In this document: in pieces, positions 7,706 to 16,372 of the stretch
Layout of the letters: each line of letters opens with the position of its first letter
Position numbering within the stretch: position 1 is the first letter of the stretch
Assembly: GCA_019510185.1 (NCBI GenBank)
Contig: JAEKKV010000022.1
Span: 1 to 64,000 of the forward strand
Direction: 5' to 3'
Length of the DNA stretch: 64,000 bases
Source of the DNA: Verrucomicrobiota bacterium
GTDB taxonomy: Bacteria; Verrucomicrobiota; Verrucomicrobiia; Opitutales; Opitutaceae
Program-made: the position numbers and the translations under genes
The notes under the pieces: generated by a model
Database searches by the model: none
The model's input: only the letters and a program-made list of their open reading frames with translations
What the model was told of the DNA's origin: nothing

Positions 7706-10700
7706 TTATTCGGCGGCGGATTCGCTGCGCGAGACCTTGCCGTGAAGAGTCTCGGTGATGTTCACGGTCACGTCCTTGCCGGTGCCGTCGAGGTTTTCGA
7801 TCGTGAGATCCTGGATACGTCCGTCGGCGAGCTCGACCTGCAGACGGCCGGGACCGGTGGCGCTGGCGGATTTCACGAGGGGCTTGTCTTCATAGGGCTC
7901 GATGAGCGTGAGGAACTGGGCGTGGCGGCCGGTTGTTCGAACGCTGCACACTTTGCGCAACTGCTCCTCGTCGCCCACGGGCCAGTCGCCACCTACGCGC
8001 GCTTTGAAACGTACGGCACCGAGGCCCGACAGATCGAAGGTGAGCACGGCGTCCTCCTTGTCATCCGCGGGCTCGGCCGCCAGCGGATCGGCGATGGGCT
8101 GGCCGGCGATGCGCACAGGGCCGCCGGCGTAATCACGGCCGGGCGAGGAAGTCGGGGCGACATTGCGGGAAACGGGCTTCAGCTTGGAAAGCGGCAGGCT
8201 TTGTCCGCCGGAGGTGAGCAACACGGCGTCGCCCCAGAAAATCGTCCAGAGCGTGCCGTCGGCGCGTTGGGTGCGGGTGGTGAGCCGCAGGGTTTTCAAT
8301 CCGCTGACGTCCACGTCGATGTCGCCGCTGCCGAGCATCCAGGCGCCGAAGGTGCCGCCGGCGAGCGTGCGGTCGTCGCCCTTGACCTCATAGGTGAGTT
8401 TTTTGCTCACGAGCCATTTTTCGGGGTAGTCGCCGAGGGCGAGCTCCACCTTTTGAGGCCAGAGGACATGCGCGTTGATCTGGAGCACGCCCGGTTCGGA
8501 GAGAGAGCTGGCGCCGCCGGTCTCCCAGTTGCGCTCGCTGCCGTAGTTCCAGCCGGTCTCATGCGTGTTTTTCACGGCGACGCGGTGAATCGAATGGAAG
8601 AGCGCGGGTGTCGTGACCGCGTAACGGTCGACGTTGGTGATAAACTGGCCGCTGCTGAGCGGGCTGGAATCGAACTGGTTGTCGTGGCGGAGCAACTTCG
8701 CCTTGGCCAAATCCGCGATCTGCGCGCCGCGCAAGTGGAGCAGGTTGTCATAGGTGTGATCGCGGTCGCCGAGGAGGTCGTCGGCGAGCACCACATAATC
8801 ATCGGTCACGATCATGAGCCGGCGTTGGCGCACGGATTCCGTGAAGCCGGCTACCTCGGTGGGCTTCGGGTGGTCGGCGGGAATCACGACATAGGGTTTG
8901 TCGCCTTTCTTGACGGCCTCGAGCTGGTCGTAGCCGCCGAAATAGGGAGGATTGGACCAACGCGCGTTCGTCTCGGCGGCGACAACCTGCATCATCGCGC
9001 CGCCGTGAAAGAGGAGCGGAGTGCATTCGGCGGGCTCCTGCATCTTCGCGTCAACCACGACCATGTTGTGGGAAAGCGAGGGCTGCACCCACCACTTGTA
9101 CATGTAGGAGGCATAGCCGAACCAGGAGGTCTCGGGATTGTAGAAACTGCGACCGTAGCGCATGAGGGAGTTGAGCGCCATGCGGTCGAAATGGCCGTGG
9201 TAACTGCCATGGGTGCCGTATTTCAGCACGGACTGAATCTGCTCGCGTGGCGGGCGGGCGGAAGTCTGGGAGCGGAGCACGGCGATGCCGGCGTCATCGG
9301 ACCGGGCGGAGACGGCATACGTGCGCGGAGTGTCGGCCGGCAGCTCAGGGACGCCGTAGAGCAGATCGCGCTTCTTGCCCTGCTTGATGATCGCCGCATA
9401 GGCGGGATCGCGGAAAACAAAATAGGCTTTTTCCAGCCGCCCTCCGCCGAGCGCGTCCTCATGGCCGTCGCCCATGCCGAACATGACGCCTCGATAATCG
9501 GGGTAGGGGACGATTCCGTCCCACATTTTTTTTATCGAGACCGTGTTGCTTTTCACCGGGCCGTATTTGCCGAAGGCCATGCCTTGAAAGGCTTGGAATT
9601 CAAAGGGGCGCAGGCCGACGATGCGGGTGGTGGCGACGGGAAACTGGGCGTTGATCAGATCGATGCCAAACGGCCGGGCGGCCAGGGCGAGGTTGGTAAA
9701 CGCCTCGGCGCATCCAAGATTGTAGCTCAGTGCCATCTCATACCACCAGCCGTCGTCCATCGTGCCGTAGCGCAGGTGGTCGATGATGCCGGCCGGCCCG
9801 TTGAGGAGCGTGTTGAAGCGAACCATGTCCTGAATGACGAGGGCGCATTGGGCGGCCGGGCAGAGATTGAAAACCGACCAGTTGGAAATACCGCCATTGC
9901 CCAGACCGTCGATGAGCCAGTCGGTGTAGAGACGGAAGGAATTCTCGATCAGGCGCCGATCTTCGGGCGTGAGCACGCCGGCATCCTGGATCATGTCATA
10001 GCTCCAGGCGCAAATCTCCCAAAAGCCGCCTTCCTGGGGGATGTCCAGGTTGGTGAGATGGCGGTGCTTGGGATAGCCGGTATCCGGATCGGCCAGACGG
10101 CGAAGAAAGAGCGCAACCTTCTCGGCATGGCGGCGGTCGCCGGTGAGTTTCCAGGCGATGGCGCAGGGAAAAAGTTTATGCTCGGTCTGGGATTTGAAAA
10201 CCGCCCGCGAGTTGTTCTCGGTAGGCAGACCCTCGGGCGGAACGGTCGGAACCTCAAAAGCGTCCGACTGGCGCACGATGTCGGCGAGCTCGTCCCTGGC
10301 CCAGGCGTAGGTTTTCACCTTGGCGCGCACCTCGTCCCAGCCGTCGGCGGTGTGGACAAGATAGGGGAAAGGCAACCGGCGCAGCGTGATGAACTCGATT
10401 TTTTCCGCCGCCTCGCCGTGGTCCTGCGGAGTCACGACGAGCGTCTGTTTTTCCTGTGCGCCAGCCGGAAGCCAGGCGGGCACGGTGACAGCAATTGTGA
10501 CGACCCGACTTTGCCCCGGAGCAAGCGTCAGCGCCGCCGGGGTGACGGTGGCGGTCATGCCCTCCCAGCCGGAACGCTCCAAGGCCAGCGTGATCACCTG
10601 GGGTGTCTCGGTGCAGTTGGTGACCGTGGTCTCGTAGGCAACGGTGCCGCCGGCGTCAGCGGGACGGGAGCGGATGTCGGACTGAAGATGCAAAACATCG

Positions 10701-11263
10701 CCGCGAATCAGGCGAAGGTTGCGAATGTGAATGCTCCCGCCTTCGGCGCCCGGGGTCTCATAGTGGCCGGTGAGGACCAGCTGCTTGATATTTTTAAGGA
10801 CGTAATCCTGGCCGCGATAATAGTCGAAGGCGGAGAACGGCACGGTGAGCGCATGCCAGCCTTTGCCTTGAAGGCGCAACGGAGCCTGGGCGGAATGACG
10901 GATATCATCGCGCCCGGTGAGCGGAGGAAGATGAGTGGTGAGGCTGCCAACGAACGGCGCGTCGTCCCGGTCGAGCGCGAGATCGAAACGCACCCCGTAC
11001 CATTTGCGGGCGTCGAGCGTGCTGTCGTTGAAGCCCCATAAACCGACGCCATAGGCGCCTCGCGGACCGGCCGGCACGGTGTAAACGGCCTCACCGGGAA
11101 CGACGAGTTCGGCCGAACCGTCGGCGGCGACGGCCAGTCCGCTCCATCCGGCAAACGTGGCGCCTCCCAGCGATTGCCAGGCAGGCTGGGCCGAGTTGTC
11201 AGGGAAGGGCGCAGGAGCGGCGAACAATCCGGCGGACAGCACTGACAAGAGGAAAATCTTCAT
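7706..11263 (-). CDS. Large secreted heparinase II/III-like polysaccharide lyase
   Basis: 1185 residues with signal peptide 1-16. Residues about 20-310 are beta-rich: a carbohydrate-binding-like region followed by an NEW3-like domain. About 320-660 is an alpha/alpha toroid with SGISNWS-like alginate/heparinase helices (NGGISNWSVFNL). About 670-950 matches the heparinase II/III C-terminal beta domain, with SYHGHFDRMALN near 686-697 and SLSHNMVVVD, the region that carries the catalytic His in related lyases. The C-terminal about 200 residues include an NPCBM-like segment (GLGAVRFKARVG). Lyases of this fold cleave uronic-acid-containing chains by beta-elimination. Here the target may be glucuronic acid or galacturonic acid of an arabinogalactan or pectin. 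PL family not assigned. Confidence 0.7.
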   Translation of the reverse strand: MKIFLLSVLSAGLFAAPAPFPDNSAQPAWQSLGGATFAGWSGLAVAADGSAELVVPGEAVYTVPAGPRGAYGVGLWGFNDSTLDARKWYGVRFDLALDRDDAPFVGSLTTHLPPLTGRDDIRHSAQAPLRLQGKGWHALTVPFSAFDYYRGQDYVLKNIKQLVLTGHYETPGAEGGSIHIRNLRLIRGDVLHLQSDIRSRPADAGGTVAYETTVTNCTETPQVITLALERSGWEGMTATVTPAALTLAPGQSRVVTIAVTVPAWLPAGAQEKQTLVVTPQDHGEAAEKIEFITLRRLPFPYLVHTADGWDEVRAKVKTYAWARDELADIVRQSDAFEVPTVPPEGLPTENNSRAVFKSQTEHKLFPCAIAWKLTGDRRHAEKVALFLRRLADPDTGYPKHRHLTNLDIPQEGGFWEICAWSYDMIQDAGVLTPEDRRLIENSFRLYTDWLIDGLGNGGISNWSVFNLCPAAQCALVIQDMVRFNTLLNGPAGIIDHLRYGTMDDGWWYEMALSYNLGCAEAFTNLALAARPFGIDLINAQFPVATTRIVGLRPFEFQAFQGMAFGKYGPVKSNTVSIKKMWDGIVPYPDYRGVMFGMGDGHEDALGGGRLEKAYFVFRDPAYAAIIKQGKKRDLLYGVPELPADTPRTYAVSARSDDAGIAVLRSQTSARPPREQIQSVLKYGTHGSYHGHFDRMALNSLMRYGRSFYNPETSWFGYASYMYKWWVQPSLSHNMVVVDAKMQEPAECTPLLFHGGAMMQVVAAETNARWSNPPYFGGYDQLEAVKKGDKPYVVIPADHPKPTEVAGFTESVRQRRLMIVTDDYVVLADDLLGDRDHTYDNLLHLRGAQIADLAKAKLLRHDNQFDSSPLSSGQFITNVDRYAVTTPALFHSIHRVAVKNTHETGWNYGSERNWETGGASSLSEPGVLQINAHVLWPQKVELALGDYPEKWLVSKKLTYEVKGDDRTLAGGTFGAWMLGSGDIDVDVSGLKTLRLTTRTQRADGTLWTIFWGDAVLLTSGGQSLPLSKLKPVSRNVAPTSSPGRDYAGGPVRIAGQPIADPLAAEPADDKEDAVLTFDLSGLGAVRFKARVGGDWPVGDEEQLRKVCSVRTTGRHAQFLTLIEPYEDKPLVKSASATGPGRLQVELADGRIQDLTIENLDGTGKDVTVNITETLHGKVSRSESAAE

Positions 11264-11426
11264 GGGGTAGGAGTACTTAGCGGAATCTCACTGTCGCGAT
11301 CGGCCGGAGCCGAGGGGCGCGATCATCCGGGTTTAAGTACGCTCAGGGCTTCGTTGTTAAAATTATTGCGTTGGAATCCCGGATATAAATGTACGCCGAG
11401 ACAAGGCGGGCGATTTCAGGAAACTC
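11264..11426. other. Intergenic region upstream of the heparinase-like lyase
   Basis: 163 bases. It contains AGTACTTA (11269-11277 area) and TTAAGTAC (about 11333-11341), a distant inverted pair, and an AT-rich stretch (TTGTTAAAATTATTGCG) loosely like the operator motif but lacking its TTACA core. A promoter here is plausible because the gap is wider than most in the block. Confidence 0.3.
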
Positions 11427-12404
11427 CTAGGGAAGAATCGAGGCTTTCCCGGTGACCGTATCCAGCGTCCAAGGTCGCGGCTGGGGCAGCCCGAGCTTTC
11501 CTCCGCCGATTTCCAGTGGCATCCACAGGTACCGCGAATCCCATTGCGAAGTGGGGCTCCACATATCGCCCATGAAAATCACGCTGGTTGTCTGCGTGCC
11601 GACGACTTTCAGCATCATCGTCGATTGCGCGCCGTAGGTGTTCGTCTCGGGCGGGGCGATGTCCTTGAACTCCGACCAGGGGCCTTCCAACCGCGACGCG
11701 GTGGCGTATTTGTTCGGATTGGGAGTCCAGCCCGTCATTTTCGAGCCGATCAGATAATACAGGCCGTTGAAGTGAACCAACGCTCCGCCTTCGAGCGGCG
11801 CTTTGATAAAACAGGTTTTCTTTTCGATGCTCAGGTAATCGTCGGACAGCTTCGCGATGAAAAACCCATGGGTCGGGCGGCTTTCGAAAATCAGATAGGC
11901 CGAGCCGTCGTCATCGATGAACTGTCCGATGTCGCGGCTCTCCTGATTGAGCGGGCGGATGCTTTTGAGGTATTTGTAATTTCCGTCAAAAGTGTCGCAG
12001 GTGAGAATCCCGACGCGGGCGAACTGGTAGCTGCCGCTGTCGAGGTGGACATACATCACGAACTTCTTCGTCCGGGCGTTGTAGAACACCTTGGGGCGTT
12101 CGAGCACCCATTTCTCGCCGAGGTGCTCGGGATCGGTGAGCTGGACGACTTGATTGCGAAACACCCAATTGACGAGATCCTTCGAGGCATAGCAGGCCAC
12201 GTAACGTTTATCGGGGGCATTATCCTTCGAGCGGTCTTCGCCGAACCAAAAATAGTTTGGGCCGACTTTGATGATGCCTCCGCCATGCGCCTGGATGTGC
12301 CGGCCGCGCTGGTCGGGCCAGGTCTCGGTGGGATGGACGGTCACGGTCGCGGCAGAGGCGGCCGAAGCGAGGCAGAGCAGCGTGAACAGGAAGCGGGCAC
12401 TCAT
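11427..12404 (-). CDS. Secreted GH43, exo-beta-1,3-galactanase type (GH43_24-like)
   Basis: 325 residues with signal peptide 1-19. QAHGGGIIKVG near the N-terminus (38-47) and VLERPKVFYN (100-109) are the hallmarks I know from exo-beta-1,3-galactanases such as the Clostridium thermocellum enzyme. There the Glu of ERPKV is the acid and a Gln stands in for the missing base. Here Glu102 and Gln260 (YGAQST) occupy those places. Such enzymes strip galactose from the beta-1,3-galactan backbone of arabinogalactan protein, bypassing branches. ATG 12404 is chosen because the signal peptide begins there; the frame is open upstream without meaning. It is 29 bases downstream of the membrane-anchored lyase gene. 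Confidence 0.82.
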   Translation of the reverse strand: MSARFLFTLLCLASAASAATVTVHPTETWPDQRGRHIQAHGGGIIKVGPNYFWFGEDRSKDNAPDKRYVACYASKDLVNWVFRNQVVQLTDPEHLGEKWVLERPKVFYNARTKKFVMYVHLDSGSYQFARVGILTCDTFDGNYKYLKSIRPLNQESRDIGQFIDDDGSAYLIFESRPTHGFFIAKLSDDYLSIEKKTCFIKAPLEGGALVHFNGLYYLIGSKMTGWTPNPNKYATASRLEGPWSEFKDIAPPETNTYGAQSTMMLKVVGTQTTSVIFMGDMWSPTSQWDSRYLWMPLEIGGGKLGLPQPRPWTLDTVTGKASILP

Positions 12405-12433
12405 GGTCGGGACGATGGGACGGGGCGGCGAAT

Positions 12434-15256
12434 TTATGGCGCGGACGATCCCGGAGCGGGCGATGGAGTGTCGGTGGCGCTGATGGTCACGTTGTCGAAG
12501 GTCGTGGTGTTGAGATCGCCGGAGGCTTCCGAGGTCACGACCAGGCCGGCATAATAGGAGCCGGCCATCGCGGTCTTTTCGGAGCCGATGACGAACCAGG
12601 TGACGCCGTCCTGGGATTGGGAGGCGGTGAAGGTGTTGCCGGAGCGTTGCAGGCGGAACCAGCAGGGAAGCCAGGTGTAGTCGTTGCCGGACTGCATGGC
12701 GGCGTTGCCGGACGCGGCGCGCACGCCGAAGCGTGTCTGCCGTGCTCCGATGTCGCCGAGGGTGACAAACGCGGTGCGGGCTTGGGGAGTGAGGGCTTCG
12801 CGCATCATGAGACCCACGCGGTTGTTGCCTTTTGCCCAGCGCACGGAGGAGAGGCGGGCGGTCAGGGTGAAGTTGCCCGAGACCTTGCGACACGCATACC
12901 CGCACGCATCGGCTGCCCCGCCGATGCCATTGCCCGAACCGCGGACAACGAAGGTATGCTGGCCGAGGGTGGCGTAACCGGCGCCGCCGTCGGTCGCCGC
13001 TCCAATGTTTTGACAGGCCCACTCGGAGGGCAACGGCCCCTCGGCCACCGGGGTGGCTCCGGCTTTGCTGGAGGCGGCGCTGGCCCCCGCTTGGTTAAGG
13101 GCGGTGACGTCGTAGTAGTAGCTGGTGCCATTTTCCACGGTGGTGTCGGTGTATTCCGTCCGCGTGTTGTTACTCCATGAGGCGATTTCGGCGAAGGGGC
13201 CTCCGGCCGAGGTGGCGCGGCGGACGGTATAGCCGTTGACGTCGTGAGCGGCCGGGACCTGCCATTTCAGATAGACCCGACCGATGCCGGGGACGGCGGT
13301 GAGGCCGGTCGGGGTGGCGGGTTTGGGGAGCGGCGGGTAGGGAGAGGCGACCGCGTCGAGAGTGAAGGTGAGCGTGCCGTAGCCAAAGTGGTCGCCGCCG
13401 CCACCTTCGGGGCGGACGAGCTTGGCCAAGGCGCTCGTGTAGGGAGCCTTGGCGCCTTGGAGCACGGCGTAGTGGTTGTACAGGAGTTCCCAGACGGGGG
13501 CGTTCAAGCGCCCGCCGCCGTTGGAGGCGATCCAGTAGTTGTTGGAGTTGGATTGATTGTTGTAGAACTTAAACGGCAGATCGACCCAGAGGGCCGTGGC
13601 CGCGACGTATTCGGAGCCGGCGAGGAGGCGGTTTTGATCGTAGCCAAAAAGATCCACGCCTTGGTTCCAGGCGATCTGGCAGGCTTGGCCGAGCATGCCT
13701 ACGCCGAGCTGGGCATGGGCTTGGTCGCGGCCGCTTTCCTGCCATTGGCCGAGACCGCCGGGGTGCAGGTAATAAACGGCGTTTTTGATCGAGCCGGTGC
13801 CGCGGCCGTTTTTGAAATATTCGACGCCCTCTTCGAAGATGGCGCGGTCGTCCAGCAGTACGCCGATGGCGATCAGGGCTTGGATGTTGCAAATGTCCCA
13901 ATTGGCCCAGGCGCGCGAGCTGCCGGTCCGGTTTTTAAAATCCAGGTATGCTTTCGCATGCGGATAGAAATAGGTGCGCATCATTTTTTTGAAGCGTTCC
14001 TGATCTTCCTTTTTCCAAAGCGGACAGGAGAGGAGCAGCTCGCCGGCCATGGCAAACTCGCTGATGGGAATGCCGCTGAGGCCGGGGATGTCGTTGCCGG
14101 AGGGCTCCTGGTTCACGGCGTTCGCCCAGTCGTTGCAGATGCGAATGGCACACTCCGCATATTCGCGGTCGCCGGTGATAGACCAGCGGATGAAATTAAG
14201 ATAAGCGGCGTGGGCATCGCGCGAGGCCCGTTGGCGGCCGACGCCGCCGTCTTTATTGCCGAGGTTCGGGGTGGCCCGGGCGCGATAGCCGGATTGGGCG
14301 AGTGGATCGTGAATCAGTTTTTCCCAGTCTTCGATCCAAGGCGTGGCATGGGCGGCGACCTTGACTTTCATGCGCTCAAGGTCGGCTTTGGTGTGCAGGC
14401 CACTGGGATGAACGAAGCCACCGGTGACGGAGGGAGACGAGGAGCCGAAAACCGCAGGGCGCGGACTGGCGGCGGCGGTCGTCGGGGCTGCGGCGGAAGT
14501 CGGCGCGGGAGTGGTGGTCTGGGCGGCCCACTTAAAGAGAGCGTCCCGGCGTTTGATCTCGGCGGCCGCCCATGACAACAGGTCGGTCGCGTTCATGGGG
14601 ATGGTGCGAGAGTCGCCTTGGTAACCTACGGTGATCTGATCGTTCTTGATCTGAAGCAACCGCACGCGTCCGCCCGCAGGCAGGTTGACGGAGCCGATCA
14701 CTTCGTCGCCGGCTTTCAGCATGAATTTCACCGGAATGGTCAGGGCGACATCGACCGGCCAGTGGGTGCGGTCGGCCTGCAACCATTCAAGGGGATTGAT
14801 TGGAGGAGCCGCCACGGGCGCGGATGTCTCCACGGGCGTGGTGGCGACCTCGGGAGCGGATGTGGGTGGCGGCGTCGAGGAGGGCTCGGGGGAGGGCGCG
14901 ACTTCAGGCGGAGGAAGCGGTTCCTCCGGCTCGCTCATGGATTCGGCGGCCGGAGGCTCGACAACGGGAATCGATTTCGGTTGCGGGTAGAATCGGGCCA
15001 GCAACTCGCGCCCGAGCTGGAGCGGCGTCACCTGTTGTGTCCAGCAGAAGTAACCTGTCGCCGCGCCTGCCAGAAGGAGCATGAAGAAAAACACCAAGAT
15101 CAGGCCAGGCCCCGTCCGCGCCGCTTTCTTTGGCTCCCCGGACGACGGGTGTTTCGCGACGAAACGCCGGCGGCATGAGGGACAATCGACCACGCGGCCA
15201 GAGAGGGCGTTGGAGACTTCCTGTGAATGCTGGCAGTGCGGGCAGATGACGTTCAT
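12434..15256 (-). CDS. Membrane-anchored alginate-lyase-family protein with N-terminal zinc ribbon
   Basis: 940 residues with an unusual order. Residues 1-33 are a zinc ribbon (CPHC...CPSC, as in MJ0042-type fingers). About 49-72 is one transmembrane helix, followed by a Pro/Ser/Thr-rich linker (about 90-150) and an SH3-like segment (about 160-240). An alginate-lyase superfamily toroid spans about 280-600, with NWDICNIQAL and ESGRDQAHAQLGVGML, the latter typical of PL38-like proteins. A fibronectin type III domain (about 645-735) and a C-terminal LamG/DUF1349-like beta sandwich (about 740-925) complete it. It should be tethered to the inner membrane with the enzyme in the periplasm. Lyase activity is family inference. 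Confidence 0.75.
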   Translation of the reverse strand: MNVICPHCQHSQEVSNALSGRVVDCPSCRRRFVAKHPSSGEPKKAARTGPGLILVFFFMLLLAGAATGYFCWTQQVTPLQLGRELLARFYPQPKSIPVVEPPAAESMSEPEEPLPPPEVAPSPEPSSTPPPTSAPEVATTPVETSAPVAAPPINPLEWLQADRTHWPVDVALTIPVKFMLKAGDEVIGSVNLPAGGRVRLLQIKNDQITVGYQGDSRTIPMNATDLLSWAAAEIKRRDALFKWAAQTTTPAPTSAAAPTTAAASPRPAVFGSSSPSVTGGFVHPSGLHTKADLERMKVKVAAHATPWIEDWEKLIHDPLAQSGYRARATPNLGNKDGGVGRQRASRDAHAAYLNFIRWSITGDREYAECAIRICNDWANAVNQEPSGNDIPGLSGIPISEFAMAGELLLSCPLWKKEDQERFKKMMRTYFYPHAKAYLDFKNRTGSSRAWANWDICNIQALIAIGVLLDDRAIFEEGVEYFKNGRGTGSIKNAVYYLHPGGLGQWQESGRDQAHAQLGVGMLGQACQIAWNQGVDLFGYDQNRLLAGSEYVAATALWVDLPFKFYNNQSNSNNYWIASNGGGRLNAPVWELLYNHYAVLQGAKAPYTSALAKLVRPEGGGGDHFGYGTLTFTLDAVASPYPPLPKPATPTGLTAVPGIGRVYLKWQVPAAHDVNGYTVRRATSAGGPFAEIASWSNNTRTEYTDTTVENGTSYYYDVTALNQAGASAASSKAGATPVAEGPLPSEWACQNIGAATDGGAGYATLGQHTFVVRGSGNGIGGAADACGYACRKVSGNFTLTARLSSVRWAKGNNRVGLMMREALTPQARTAFVTLGDIGARQTRFGVRAASGNAAMQSGNDYTWLPCWFRLQRSGNTFTASQSQDGVTWFVIGSEKTAMAGSYYAGLVVTSEASGDLNTTTFDNVTISATDTPSPAPGSSAP

Positions 15257-15394
15257 CGCGGAGACGACCTGGTGTCAGAGAGGGAAATTAAGGGTAAAAT
15301 TGGAGAGAAATCGGCAAGATCGTCACGACCGCCGAAGGCGTTGTCCATCCAGCAGAAGGAGATTCTTAAGTCTCTCATATGCGATGCAGCGCGA
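15257..15394. other. Intergenic region upstream of the anchored lyase
   Basis: 138 bases. GAGATTCTTAAGTCTC (about 15360-15375) forms a weak hairpin on the - strand after the GH43 stop, without a T tract. No copy of the shared operator motif is seen. Confidence 0.3.
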
Positions 15395-16372
15395 TCATTG
15401 GGCGGGCGGCACGCTGACGCCCTCGGTCGTCTGCCAGACGCGTTTCATCGTGCCGTCGGGATTGTAGTAGAGATAATCGACGCAAACCGAACGGCGGAAG
15501 CTGCCGCCGCCCGGCTCCATGGCGCCATTGTGATAAATGAAATAAGACCGGCCCTTGTACTCGATGATCGCCTGGTGGTTGGTGTTACAGTTTCCGGCGA
15601 TTTCAGTGAGAATGCCCCGGAAGGTCCAAGGCCCGGTGATCTTGGGCGCGGTCGCGTAGGCGGTCTTCTCGGGGAAGCCGTAGGCATAGGAAAGATAGTA
15701 AAGGCCCTTGTGCTTATGAATCCACGGCGCCTCGGTGTATTTGGGGAGATCGACGACTTGGATGGAGCCGTCGAGCTCGGTCATGTTCGCCTTCAATTTC
15801 GAATAGTAGCACTTGGTGTTTCCCCAAAAAAGATAAGCCTGTCCATCGTCGTCGATGAAGACGGTCGGATCGATGTCGTCCCAGCCGATGTTGGTGGCCT
15901 TGGTCATGTTGTTCGTGATCAGCGCGGAACCACGGGCATCCTTGAACGGCCCGGTCGGGCTGTCGGAGACGGCCACGCCGATGGCTTTGCCCGGGATGGT
16001 CGCGTGCTGCATCGGCACGTACCAATAGAACTTGCCGTTCCTTTCAATCACCTGCCCGGCCCAGGCGTCGGCTTTGGCCCAGGTAAAATCTTTCACCGAA
16101 AGCGGCGAACCGTGCGGCTCCCAGTGGACCATGTCGGTCGAGGAGTAGCAGAGCCACTCGTTCATGAGGTAGTGCGGATTCTTTTCCGGGGACTCGTCGT
16201 GGCCGACGTAAAGGTAAACCGTGTCCTGGTAAACGAAGGCGGCCGGATCGGCGGTGAACGTGTCGGTGATGGCCGGATTCGTCGCCCGCAGGGGAGCGGT
16301 CGCGAGGCAAAGCGCGGCGAGAAAACAAAGCGCCGCCAAGGCGGGCCGGTAGTGGTTTGGCTTGCAGGTCAT
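15395..16372 (-). CDS. Secreted GH43 (arabinofuranosidase type)
   Basis: 325 residues, signal peptide about 1-30 (ending APLRA). The GH43 triad is visible: DTFTADPAAFVY (base Asp), DDIDPTVFIDDDGQ (modulator Asp) and YTEAPWIHKHKG (acid Glu). The sequence style, with HDESPEKNPHY and NCNTNHQAII, resembles arabinoxylan/arabinan arabinofuranohydrolases. The start codon shares ATGA (16369-16372) with the stop of the upstream GH30 gene, so the two are translationally coupled. Confidence 0.87.
   Translation of the reverse strand: MTCKPNHYRPALAALCFLAALCLATAPLRATNPAITDTFTADPAAFVYQDTVYLYVGHDESPEKNPHYLMNEWLCYSSTDMVHWEPHGSPLSVKDFTWAKADAWAGQVIERNGKFYWYVPMQHATIPGKAIGVAVSDSPTGPFKDARGSALITNNMTKATNIGWDDIDPTVFIDDDGQAYLFWGNTKCYYSKLKANMTELDGSIQVVDLPKYTEAPWIHKHKGLYYLSYAYGFPEKTAYATAPKITGPWTFRGILTEIAGNCNTNHQAIIEYKGRSYFIYHNGAMEPGGGSFRRSVCVDYLYYNPDGTMKRVWQTTEGVSVPPAQ

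Noticed and set aside
7697..11041. A + strand frame of 1114 codons opposite the heparinase-like lyase
   Set aside because: It is the antisense shadow of a high-GC gene. Its product is rich in Gly, Ala, Val, Glu and Arg without domains, while the - strand frame has a signal peptide and lyase motifs.
11330..11400. A fifth operator site upstream of the heparinase-like lyase
   Set aside because: GTTA and an AT-rich spacer are present, but the TTACA core and the second half-site do not match.
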